Positions 1 to 10,900 of a stretch of DNA of 64,000 bases are shown in pieces; position 1 is the first letter of the stretch; every line of letters starts with the position of its first letter. This DNA is from Pampus argenteus (taxonomy: Eukaryota > Chordata > Actinopteri > Scombriformes > Stromateidae), in the NCBI GenBank assembly GCA_036937835.1, contig CM072870.1, positions 16,897,501 to 16,961,500 on the forward strand, read 5' to 3'. The notes beneath the pieces are model-generated. The model did not search any database. It saw only the letters and a program-made list of their open reading frames with translations, and was not told the DNA's origin. The position numbers and the translations under genes were made by a program.

Positions 1-462
1 TCCTAGCGACATAACAAGCACCATCAGAGCTGAGCCTACTCTTGCCCTCAGCCTGTTTTGGCTGGGCTGTGTGCAGTTGGATGGTCAGCTGTGACTCATT
101 GCTGCTGCCTTCCCACACTAACCTGCCTCATAGCACAGCCCTCCCTTCCTCTACCGTTTATGTAATTGCACACAATGTTCCTACTTAGGAATCCTTAACA
201 CATTAAGGAAAGCTGCATGGTGCAGCTTTCCTTAACGTGAACCCATCACTGCAGATAAGCATGTGACTGTCACATAGCCCCCACACAGAAGAAGTGTAGG
301 CCTCAAGCTTTAATACTCTGAACCACGAGGTATCAGCTGACTAAAGAATGTGTACAGCAGCCAAGAGAAAATTGTGTTTTTCTGTACATTTTCTTCTGGT
401 TACTGCTTTTGTCAACCCTGGGGCTAACAAACTTGTTTTTTGTCTTTTTCTGTCTTTCACAG
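1..462 (+). other. mknk2: mknk2 intron (partial, window begins inside it)
   Basis: Non-coding DNA upstream of the first visible mknk2 exon, ending in a pyrimidine tract and the acceptor AG at 461-462. Exons for the N-terminal part of the kinase lie outside the window. The only notable structure is the palindrome at 203-235. Confidence 0.8.
203..235. repeat. Perfect 15-bp inverted repeat with 3-nt loop
   Basis: The arms TTAAGGAAAGCTGCA (203-217) and TGCAGCTTTCCTTAA (221-235) are exact reverse complements separated by TGG. It lies in an mknk2 intron about 230 bases upstream of an exon. No function is assigned. Confidence 0.85.
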
Positions 463-1498
463 TGTGGCTCTGCAGAGTATATGGCACCTGAGGTGGTTGA
501 GGCCTTCAGCGAGGAGGCCACAATTTACGACAAGCGCTGTGACCTGTGGAGTCTTGGGGTCATCCTCTACATAATGTTGAGTGGCTACCCACCATTCGTA
601 GGCCGCTGTGGCGGCGACTGTGGCTGGGAATTGGGAGAACCCTGCCACACCTGCCAGGTAAGAATCTGTCACGTTCATTCAGCCTTTTCCAAACTTCAAT
701 CATAGGTTCTTTTTTCATCACACTCTATTCTGCTAGTGTGTGCATATATCCTACATAAGACTTTATTGAAACCTATACAAAAAGTGTATTTTTATGTTCA
801 TTTCCAGAACACTTTGTTTGAGAGTATCCAGGAAGGAAAATATGAGTTTCCAGAGAAAGACTGGGCTCACATCTCCTCAAGTGCCAAAGACCTTATATCC
901 AAACTTCTGGTTCGGGACGCCAAAAACCGCCTGAGTGCTAGTCAGGTGCTGCAGCACCCCTGGGTGCAAGGGGTAAGTCTAAAACTTTGGAGCCACCTGT
1001 GCATATCTTTGGGATGTTGATGTTTAGGTAAGGGTTTTGTTTCTGATTAATTAACGTCTTTTCTTCTCATTCAGGGTATATCTGACATTTTGCCAACATC
1101 CATTTTGCATCAGAGGTGAGATGACGTTGGTTACACAAGTCTTATTTAAAAAAAAAAAAAAAAAGTTAATATTTAATTTATTTGATGTTTTGACCTTTTT
1201 TTTTTCTCCCCTCTTGTATATCAGAACCAGCAATGCCAGGGATCTGACATTCTTTGCTGACAAAGCCATGGCTGTGAACCGGCAGCTGGCTGAACAGGAT
1301 GGCATGGAAGAACAGCAGCAGCAGGAAGCCCCGTTTGTTGTTACTGCCGCTGGCTCTTCTATGCGCCTCTCCCCTCCTTCCAACTCAAAGCTGGCCAGGC
1401 GCAGGCAGCTAGGCAGCCAACCCAAGGGAGGGCCCGTCTCTGCTGCTGAGCTTCGTCAACTCTTGGCCCCTCTTGTTATTGTGGGAGACTGTGCCTGA
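463..1498 (+). CDS. mknk2: MAP kinase-interacting serine/threonine kinase 2 (Mnk2), C-terminal half, 5' partial
   Basis: Mnk2 is phosphorylated by ERK/p38 and in turn phosphorylates eIF4E. Five coding exons are visible: 463-657, 808-972, 1075-1115, 1225-1498 (stop TGA 1496-1498), which is four segments after correction of the intron positions; all have GT-AG borders and stay in frame. The first begins in the activation segment (CGSAEYMAPEVVEAF), covers the subdomain IX core (DLWSLGVILY) and then a Cys-rich insert (VGRCGGDCGWELGEPCHTCQ), which in the Mnk family binds zinc. The second ends the kinase domain (RLSASQVLQHPWVQG). The last carries a basic motif (KLARRRQ) resembling the MAPK-docking motif of the long Mnk2a isoform, and the tail ends VGDCA, like vertebrate Mnk2. 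The catalytic loop and the DFD motif lie upstream, outside the window. Whether this is the a or b teleost duplicate cannot be told here. Confidence 0.95.
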
Positions 1499-4460
1499 AC
1501 TTTGTCAACCCTGACCTCCGACCTTCCGTTAAGATTCAAGTCCAGATCTGAGACTGTCCTGATACTCTCCCTCCCTAATTCTGGCCCCTCTCTCTGACTT
1601 AAGCTGGCCTTGGTTCCTCTGCCATTCAGGCTTTTTTGCCTCGCTGTAAAGGGAGATGCTGCTTGCAGCTCTTCTTCTAAATGCCTTCTGCAGCACTTCT
1701 GAAGCACATCAGCCCAGGGCCTGCAAATACACACACGTGCACGTCCAGGTCGGGGGGGGGAGTGTAAATGTTAGGAGGGAGAGAGAAAGAAGTATTTTCT
1801 AAGTTATGTTTTTTTTTTGTTTTTTTTCATACAACTCAGTTCAGAAGAAACTAAGCTCAGACACCAAAGGACAACCTGTTGTGCTGCTCCCATGTTACAA
1901 CTGGATCCACTGTGAATTAAGTTATCTGGAATGTTCTCTTTGCCTGTATGTATATGCATGAATGACCCATCTGCAGATACGTACAAGCTTATGCAATATG
2001 CCAAGATGAAGGCTGTTCCTGTCTTGAAGGGATTCAGTATAAGGGGTTGGAAGGGCTGTAAGCCAGTGCTGTCCGTGCCTAGTGCGGTCCATTGTGTGGC
2101 TGGGGACTTTTCCAAGAATTTTTTTTTTTTTTTTTTTTTTAGGTCTCCATTAAGATAAATTCCTCACAACTAAGCCTCTTCTGTAAATGGTCTGAAATGC
2201 ACTCATTCAGCTTGGTGGCCGTGCACTTAATGCTCGTAGAGCAGTGAATGTTTGTCTGTACCCTGCCAGCCCTGATTTACTATTGCACCGTTTCATATGG
2301 TTTGCTATTATACAAATATATATATTTATATGCCAAATTATTAGTGGCCCCACCGCTCAGTGTTTGAGACCATCAGTCAAGTCTAATAGTATTGAAAAAA
2401 TCGTACTTGTGTTGTGATGAATGGCCACCACAAAATAAGACCCGCTCAGCTCGTTCTGAGGTAATGCTGGCACGCTGGTACAGGCTAATTATGTTAAAAA
2501 GGCCACACTAGTGAAATTAGGTCTGTGTTCCTTTCAATGTAAAGAGTTCATGACATGTCCCCTTGCCACAACCAGAACTTGTGATTTTTATTTTTTTCCC
2601 CTACTTTTTTCCTTTTGTAATTTTTTTTCTTTCTACAAATCAACTTATGCATTAGATTTAACATCTAATATTTTGGCAGTAAAAGTTAGAACCCCTCTCA
2701 CAGGGTTTGAAAAGCACATTTTGGCCAATGTGACCCAAGTGTCGTTTGTTGATTTTTGGATTCATTTATTTGGACCATCATCTTTTTAAGGGTCCACCAT
2801 TATCTTGTTTTTGATGAGACACCACTTTTGAAAATATTGAAATTACAATTTTTCATTATAAATAAGAGGCAGAGGAGATTTCTCAAAGAAAAAGAAACGT
2901 TGAAAAAAAAGGAAAAACATTCCACAAAAAAACTAAAAAAAAAAAGTCTTCCACAAACATGTAGCTGTATTAAGTTTACTTTTTTTTTCATGTTTAAAAA
3001 CTCCATGTCAATGTGCCACACTGATTTATTTTCTTTTCTTTTTTTTTTCTTTTTTGTATGGCTGTTAATAAGCGTTTATTTTCTACATGGTGATTTTCAT
3101 GCAGGTGCTGTTGAGTTCAGGTGAAACACCGGATGTTTTCCTTAAGTTTGTCTTTTTAAATGTTGTTTTTAAAGTTCAGAGTATGAGGTGAGATGGTGAG
3201 TTTAGTTGATCTGGAGCGTTCATGCCCAGTGAAAGCAAGTTTTTATTTTAATTTTTTATGTGTAAGAGTTCGCAATAATCAAAACATTTTTTGGGGGTTC
3301 AGATTAAGTTAAATCTCATTCTAAAACTGACAGGTAATTGGTGATGAGGTCTCACAACACTGTAGCCATTTCACCAAAGAGGGTTCAAGTCATGACATTG
3401 AACATGAGCGTGATCCATCACCGAGCAGTGAGAAGTGGGATCTTCTGATTGTCCATGTCCTGTTGCCAGCAATGCAGCAACGGTACTCTGGAAATGGTTC
3501 CCTTGGTTTCAAAGGATCCATTATGCTGATAATGGGACACTGTAATAGTTATAAAAAAAACAAACAAAAAAAAACTTTATACAAATGCATCGTTATGGGG
3601 TTTTATGTCTTATAATAAGACTTACTTGAATTTGTGTATGCAGCTGTTTCTTCTCCATTTGGAAAACTACTTTGCTATCAGTATATCTAAAAGCATTAAG
3701 CTCTTGATCAAGGCAATCTTGGGGTTTTGAAAACACCTTTTTACAGTTCAGTATTCTGCCTTTTTTTTTTTTTTCTCCCTGTTGAGCATCAGACAAGTTA
3801 GTCCCTACTTTGTGATAGGGCTACTCAAACTGCACAGATTTTGGCCATACTCTATACTATCGTGAATGGTGTAGGAGTTTTCTTGGTCATGACCATTTCT
3901 ACTTTTTGTCAAATGGCAGTAGTTTTTGCACTGCCTTTTATCGGGGAAAGGGGACATAACCTCTCAATTTTTCATATTTTATGTCATTTTGAAGTAAGGG
4001 AGTGTTAAAATTCAGTCATTCATTTAAATGGACAGTTCCATCAACCTCCCTACAATTTGAATGTAGCTCAAAGGCAAAGCATTTACAATCCAGCAACATT
4101 GATCAAATGTTTTATAAATAGTTCACTTCATGGACACGATATGAGGAAACGACAATGTCTATGTTGATCAAAATCCTCTTCCAGGTTAGTTTTTTGTTTG
4201 TTTATTTTTGGAGAGAGAGAGTTGGCACCCGATTTTTAATGCTGTCTGAATCACCCCAAGCCCATTGTGTTCATGGAAGTAAATCTGAAATAAATACACC
4301 TTTAAATACAAAAAAAATATTTTGATTTAAAATAAGCACTTTACTGTACCATGTGAATGATTGGAGTTCACTCAAGGCAACATTTATGGCAGTTGCTACA
4401 GAATTTTGTATTGTTTTTCTAAAAAAAAATAAATAAAAGAGCAATAAAATGCTTTTAACT
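1499..4460 (+). other. mknk2: mknk2 3' UTR
   Basis: About 3 kb of AT-rich, stop-laden sequence follows the mknk2 stop codon, with many T- and A-runs (for example 2119-2141 and 3761-3775). No splice-flanked coding exon is seen. A possible proximal poly(A) signal AATAAA is at 4289-4294 and a cluster is at 4428-4448. A long 3' UTR is usual for Mnk2; the true end is inferred. Confidence 0.7.
4428..4448 (+). terminator. Poly(A) signal cluster of mknk2
   Basis: Three overlapping or adjacent AATAAA hexamers (4428, 4432 and 4443) are followed by T/GT-rich sequence at about 4465-4500, the arrangement expected of a strong cleavage/polyadenylation site. It is the best end for the mknk2 transcript. Confidence 0.7.
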
Positions 4461-4994
4461 ACATATGTCTATTTGATTACTGTAATGTCTTTGTATTGTG
4501 CTTCTGAGTCTCTGAAAGTGGAAATGTACTTTCCCTGGTACACACTCCCCCTGTGTCACCAGTTTCATATTAACTAGCACTTATCTTTTGGCCAAGGCTG
4601 AGGCCGTTTCATCTGATTCTGTGCTGTAAATCTCTTATCAGTAGCACTCCCTGATATGCAAGCTGACTACATCACATATGTCCTTGGCTGTTGGTAAATA
4701 TGAGCTCAGTTGTCTCCTCACACAATGAAATATGGCGGTGGTTTCACCTTGCATTAGTCATGCTGAGAGCTGACGAGACTGATGCAACCTGCTGCAAGAG
4801 CGGCAGCTCCTGTGTGCCACTTCATGATTTCCCTGGAGTTATGACATTTCTGCTGATTTAACTGAATGCTTATATGTATTATTTTAACACTAACACTTGT
4901 TAGGATTTGTCTTTGTATTCTTAAATACAGAAAAAAAAGTTCAGATGTCTAGAGACTAATCAATAAGGGATTCAACTATCATTTCAAAATATAG

Positions 4995-5171
4995 TAAAAA
5001 CTGCTAATTAGAAGTTCAGAGAGCCCAAAGTCTTAAGATGTTTTGTCTACTGTCAATTTTAAAATAAAATCTTTACATTGTGAAGCTGGATCAACCAAAT
5101 ATCTGACTAAACAGACAATCAATTTCCAAATATGTTTATTTTGGTTTAGTCAACACATTGTTTCAGCTCTA
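4995..5171 (+). repeat. Dispersed repeat (GGGCTGCAAC family), partial
   Basis: Degenerate copy of the short repeat found throughout this window. It has the family's internal block (GAGCCCAAAG, GTTTTGTC, AGCTGGA) and ends in the TTTCAGCTCTA terminus. See 18543-18830 for a fuller copy. Confidence 0.5.
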
Positions 5172-5951
5172 GTATTAATGTAATAATTTAATGCAGTGAT
5201 CCATATGTTTTCTCTCATCCTCCCTGTTCCTATGATCTGCACTTTGCACAGAGACAAAGTGCAAACTTCTCAACAAAACTGAAAACAAACCTTGCGTATC
5301 ATTTATTTTCACATTGCCAACGTCATGAGGAAATTAAATGATGCAACATCAGTGTGTTTTCTGTACAGTCTCCAGGGACATGCGCAGTCACCGAGAAACT
5401 ACGCTGCAGTATAAGTCTCCCCCTGGTGGAGAGTTTCACACACGCAATGAATCACTCAGCCAGAGTTAAAGTATGTATCCTCTTGCATGTTGTTATAACA
5501 AACTGTTTTATAAAGGTGAAGTAGCTTATATCTTCAGTCAGTACATATGAAACAGATATAAACTTTCAATTTAATTATATCAAACATTACATAAAAGGAA
5601 CAAACAACCTTACATGAGCCACAGATCATTTGATTTCAAGTCACAAGATTCTATTCTCAGATCTAAAGAGGGTCAAGTGAATCCTTTTCCTGCTCTGAGC
5701 ATGAAGACAGTCATTTAGAAAATATAAATATGTTCTCACTTAGTGGTGTAAACAAATTAAAAATAAAATCTGAGTTGCATTTATACTTTTAAAATGATCC
5801 TGAGACATACCTTTACATAGTAGGCAGCTTTATTTCCATTAAATGGTCCTATGGGCAATACCTTTGGGTTGTGGGTCTTTGAAAAAAAAAAAAAAAAAGA
5901 CATTTGAGGACATCACATTGGGCTGTGGGAAACAGAGATCAACATTGTTCA

Positions 5952-6024
5952 TGGTTTTCTGATATTTTATAGGCCGTACAAATAAATTAATCGATAATAA
6001 AAACAATCATTAGTTTCAGCCCTA
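5952..6024 (-). repeat. Dispersed repeat (GGGCTGCAAC family), fragment
   Basis: Short fragment reading toward the - strand: TTAATCGATAATAAAAACAA followed by TTAGTTTCAGCCCT, which is the complement of the family's AGGGCTG-type end. Confidence 0.5.
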
Positions 6025-7156
6025 AAACTCATAACAGCTGTGTAAAAAGAAAAAGAAAAAGTCAAAACATCAACATATAACTTTACACTTCAGTGGCTCA
6101 TGGAACGAGAGATGAGTCCATAAACTTAAAACATTTTATGCATGTAAACAACTTATCTGTCAGATTAAAAAAAAGTCTAGAAATTAAGAAAAAAAGCTGC
6201 AGTACTTTCTTTGCATAAAAAGAATTTTACAGTGAAAACAGAGTGTGTGGAGCTGAAGGATACATACCAAACATCACTGAGTGCCTGCCTAGGAACACCT
6301 GAGATTAATGATTGAGACAGGATCTAATTGGATCACCTGACTGTGTGAAGTGCACAAAAGCCTGGACACCTGTTAAGTGAACGTTAGAGAGGCAGCTGGA
6401 GGTAGGTATGGGGAGGGGGGAGCATTTTGGAAAGTATTTTAAAAGGTTTGCCCTTTTAATTCTCAGAACATCTGTCATTTTGATAGGAACAAAAACAGTT
6501 AGTCCACTTAATGAAAGAATCAGGTCATTGTCTGTCTGCTTAAGTCAAAGATTTAACTTACATGAACTTCAGTTAATGTATAAAGTCTTACATTTAAGCT
6601 TTTTTTTTATTGGCTGGAAAACATTTGTTAGGTTATTGCCAGTTTCAGGCATGCCAAGATAAGTAATTCATCTATCTTACTGCTAAATAGACCCATTTCA
6701 CAGCAGATGTTTTTAAAGCCATGTCAGTGGATGGATGCAGGTGTAATGCAACTATCAGTGTTAATTCCTCCTATGCTTTTCCTTTCCTAAGGCTTTTCTT
6801 TTCTTTTTTTCTTTTTTTAAGCTTTCTGTTTCAGGAACCTAGACCTTGGAATGACCTGGTTGAGGAAGTTATGCTAGTAGTTTAATCTCTAAATCCTATC
6901 TAAAAACTGAGACAGGCTTTTATGTAATGCAAAGCTGTTCAGGAGGTTGGAGCCACTGAGAGGGGGGGCTGTTTTCTGGAAAATTCAACTGTTTGTGGGA
7001 GTTTTTTTTTTTTTGCTGTTTAACACTTATTTCTTTGATACTATTAATGATAACTTTATAATGGTCTCTATTTTATCGCACTTTAACAAAAGTGCTATAT
7101 TCAGTTATCAATGGCTTTTTTTTTTTTTTTTGACTTTTCCTGGCTTTTTCTTTCAG

Positions 7157-7435
7157 ATATTGTTGGCGCTGCCATCATAAGAGCTGGAAGGCCGGGTTCA
7201 GAGCATATTAAAAGACAAGCAACTGAGTTTTGTTTGACTGGGGAAGACTGCTACACAAGAGCAAAAGCCATCAGTCATTTACTTGAAGATTTGCTTCACC
7301 TGGTGTGCTGATGTCAGTAGGAGGGCACATTCAAGAGCAACACATTTTGCAACAGTTTTAACAGATATGTTGACTTCAAGACAAACTTCTTCATTGTTCA
7401 TGTGAAATAAAATATAATATAACACTTGTGTCATT
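7157..7435 (+). ncRNA. Candidate terminal exon of an unassigned short transcript
   Basis: A strong acceptor (T-rich tract from 7121, then TTTCTTTCAG) ends at 7156. A poly(A) signal AATAAA lies at 7406-7411, so this has the form of a last exon. One frame is open from the acceptor (phase 1) to TGA at 7309-7311, giving 51 codons with three cysteines (...EFCLTGEDCYTRA...HLVC), but I recognise no family. Possible upstream exons end near 6400 (GAG|GTAGGT) or begin at 6835 after TTTCAG; the first has stops in all frames. It could be a long non-coding RNA, a small secreted-peptide gene, or chance. Confidence 0.25.
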
Positions 7436-7739
7436 TAATTTTGCCAAATGCACAGATAAAACACTTGTTTATTCACAAATTAGTGTTACTATAAATTGCA
7501 CAGCAAAGTGTTTCTGGTAGCTTAAATAAGTGATGTTAGTGAAAGGCCAGCCATGAAATTACGCTCAAGATAAAAGAGGAGAAACAAAGTTAATTCTCCA
7601 TGAACTCCTTAACATTTGATTGACTATCTTCTCTAGAAGTGGGCGTTTTAGGAGCATACCTGTACTGGGTTAAAAGTCTGCCATTAGATGTCTAACTGAC
7701 CGTTAGCATGGACGTAGAATATAAGAGCAGGATCGTTAG

Positions 7740-7950
7740 CCCTTCACTAACCTCCGTGACGTAGTCGAGCGCGACACGTGTGAATTCACGCGAGACTTCA
7801 TTACCCGGCCCCAACCCATCCAACATGGCGACGTAGGGACGTTGTTATTGTTCCGTCGCTGCCTTCTATCTTCTGCTGTACGACGAATATCGACGCGGAA
7901 AGAGGGAGCCGAGTGCGTTCATGCGGGCATGAGAGCAACATTTGGAGATA
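7740..7950 (+). promoter_or_regulatory. rexo1: rexo1 promoter and 5' UTR
   Basis: A CpG-rich stretch precedes the rexo1 start in AT-rich DNA. It holds a CRE half-site TGACGT (7757-7762), an E-box CACGTG (7775-7780) and a YY1-type element CAACATGGCGACG (7821-7833), which is typical of TATA-less housekeeping promoters and often sits at the start site. If transcription starts near 7820, upstream ATGs at 7825 (stop 7834-7836), 7921 (stop 7930-7932) and 7929 precede the main ATG. The last overlaps the CDS and stops at 7983-7985. Confidence 0.6.
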
Positions 7951-10900
7951 ATGCTGAGATCCACAGGCTTCTTCCGAGGGATTGACTGTCCGTTTTACAC
8001 GGAATACAGCGAGAGCAAAGGCAGCAGATATGGGTGTAACAGACCGTACTGTCACTTCAGACACAGCCAGCAGAGGCGGTTGTCCTACGGAGTAGCAGCC
8101 GATGTTAAAAAGCTTCACTCGGCACAGAAAGGTGATTATAGCTGGTATTTTCACTAACGCAGGGTTTGCTGGATACCTTAATGTGATTTTACATCGGAGA
8201 GGACGTTTGTGGACTGGACTAAGGCGATAAAAACGTGTTGAATAAGGGCAAATGAAACCAAAACATTGTGAAACGGTTTCTTATTTAATGCCAGCTGCAC
8301 TATGCAAACAACCACCATCACTGCATCTTACAAATATCTCTGGGACCCCACACAGGGAGGCTGACGTGGAGAGCAATAACAGTAGTTATTAAAAATATAA
8401 ATACAATTGTCACAAGTGCATAACTTTCCATCATGTTTACTTCCCAATCATCCATGTAAAACTCTTTTATAATCCACTTTAGCGTGTTACAGTCACATAT
8501 ATTTTAGGATACTTTAGTAAAATTTAGTATAAGAGCTCATTCTTGGCCTTAAAAAACTTTTTTTTTTCTCCCAAAGGGTTTTAACCATATTTAACAGTGT
8601 TCATTATTTGAATTGACAAAAGTCAATCTGATGAGGACGTTGTCATAGAGATAACTCTATAACTGCATTTTCTGATACTGTATAACTGAGCTTCAGCATT
8701 TTTTGAACAATAGACAATTCAGTATTATAAGGCTGCTCCTAATGATTATTTTTTGTCTATTCTGATTATTCTTAATCATTTTCTTGATTAATCAATTACT
8801 CACTTAGTATATAAAACAATGCAACAGTTAAAAACGCCCATCACAGTTTCATAGATCCAAGGTCATATCTTCAGTTGTCTTATGTTGTGGGATCCACTGT
8901 CTAAAACCTAAAGAGAATCAATTTACTATAACTTAAGACACATGTGAAGAACGTGTCAAAATGGCAGTATTATGCACCAGGGGTTGCTGTGGCATGTATT
9001 AAGATTGTTTATCTGGTATCCCTGCAGAACAAGGTTATGATCCATTCAACCCAGAAGTTGTGAGGCCTCAAGAGCAGCAGAATGGGAAGCCAGAAGCCTC
9101 GGGAGACCTCAGCGGTGCTCTGGAGCTGGTCAACAAGGCCATCGAGGAGGTCCGCAGTGAGGTGGAGAGGGAGAAAAGGAAGCTCTCTCGGATTGGGGAT
9201 GAACCGTATGAACCCAGTGGGAGCACCAACTTGTCTTTATCTGATGCTGGTAAAGGTCAAGCAGCTGCAGCAGCAGCAGCAGCATCCTCACACATGGCCT
9301 ATGATCCTGGGAGTTATCAGATGACAGCAGGAGGGTATAATCCCGCCCCTGGCTGCAGCAAGTACACCTTGGATTCAGACAACCAGGGGAACAATAGTAA
9401 CTCAATGGAGTATGTTCCTACTTCATTGAAAAAGCCTCCATCTCGGACACAAACCTACCAACTCTCTTCTCCTCCCCCCAGTCCAAAGTATTCAAACAGC
9501 ACATCCTCCAGTAAGTGTAAATACACAGTAGACAATTCCAAACCATCTACAGATATGGAGTATGACCCGCTCTCCAACTACTCAGCGGGAATTGCAGGAA
9601 AGAGAAAGAGGGGCGAGAGTACACATGCTGTTAACGTGGAGGGGAGCAAGGCACACAGACTATCTGCGTCTGATTTCTCAGATGAGGAGTATGTCATAGC
9701 TGCGAAAAGGCCACAGCAGCAGAGTGTGGACACAAAAAAGTACACTTTCTCTGACTCTGATGGGGAAAGCTCTGGAACAGAGTATCGACCCACCTCGCTT
9801 AGTAATCTTCAGCAGAGAAAAAACATCAGTGGGTCAGCTGGACATGCTGTGGGGAAGGGGAGAAAAGAAAGAACTAAAAGTATGCTAAATGCACTAACAC
9901 AGAGGAATAAAGATGATTTGGCAACGGACTCAGACATCCAAGAAGATAAATTTCAACTAAAGAACAACCTGGAGAAAAAGAAGGTGGGTAGTGAAACTAG
10001 TCACGAGAAAAGTGGCAAATCTGAGAAAGTGCATAAACTGGAAAAGGAACTTACCAAAACATCAAATAGTAAGAGTAGCAGCAGCAGTAAGGATAAAGGA
10101 TCATTAAAGAATTCAAACCAGGACTCTGCAAAGAAGGAGAACAAGAGTCATGGGAAGAGAGATGATAGGAAAAACACGGTTAAGGTTAAGGCCAGTGATA
10201 AAGTTCACAGAGAAGATAAGAAAAGCGATGGTAAAATCAAAACTGTGGAAAAAGTAAAAAGTGACTCCAGCAAACAAGTTAAGGATACAGAAAATGGTTC
10301 AAGGGAAAGCAAGAAACCCAAGATTTCGGACAAGGAAAAGGAACACAGCAAGTATAAAGAGCGGCACAACAAAAATGGTAAACTTGATAGTGGTAAAAGA
10401 GAAAAGGATGTGAAGAAACTTAGCAAAAGCAGTTCTAGTAGTGGGAGCAGTAACAGTAAAGGGAGTTCTGCAAACAGTAAAGATAAGCTGAAGCAAAGCG
10501 TCAGCTCATTAAACGGGAAAAAACCCGAGCAGAAACGGAGAAGTGTGAGTCTGAGCCACGCTGATCTGTTTGGAGATGAGAGTCCAGAGGAGGCAGAGCC
10601 GATGGAGATGGATGAAGACGAGGATGAAGAGGCAGAGGAAGTGCTGGTGAGGAAGTCTGCTAACGCTTTAAAGAGGGGCCAGCTGAACAAGAGGAAAGCG
10701 TCAGAGCTGACCCCGTCTTCATCTGAAGATGAGGGTGACCACGGCGTGGAAGGCAGCAGAGCAGATAGGGACGAGGTCGACGGTGTTGGAATGGACTTCT
10801 CCAGTTTCCAGGACGATCTGGACTTTGACTCCGATCCCATGGAGGAGTGTTTGCGGATCTTCAATGAATCGAAGGATGTGAAGAGGGAAGACAAGGGAAG

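Larger units (their letters stand above)
4461..7156. other. Intergenic region mknk2-rexo1
   Basis: No protein-coding gene is recognised. It contains two repeat fragments (4995-5171 and 5952-6024), a short hairpin at 5239-5264 (TGCACTTTG with its complement), a TATAAG near 5411 followed by a donor-like GTATGT at about 5470, and a possible short transcript with a donor-like GAG|GTAGGT near 6401 and an acceptor-like TTTCAG at 6829-6834. The block at 4540-4860 has more complex composition than its surroundings and could be a regulatory element, which only alignment could show. Confidence 0.5.

Noticed and set aside
7801..8154. Antisense open frame over rexo1 exon 1
   Set aside because: It overlaps the conserved N-terminal zinc-finger exon and promoter on the other strand; no homology.
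10205..10894. Long antisense open frame (229 codons) opposite rexo1 exon 2
   Set aside because: It is the Ser/Leu-rich mirror of a Lys/Ser-rich low-complexity exon, with no family match or splice context; the + strand is clearly coding.
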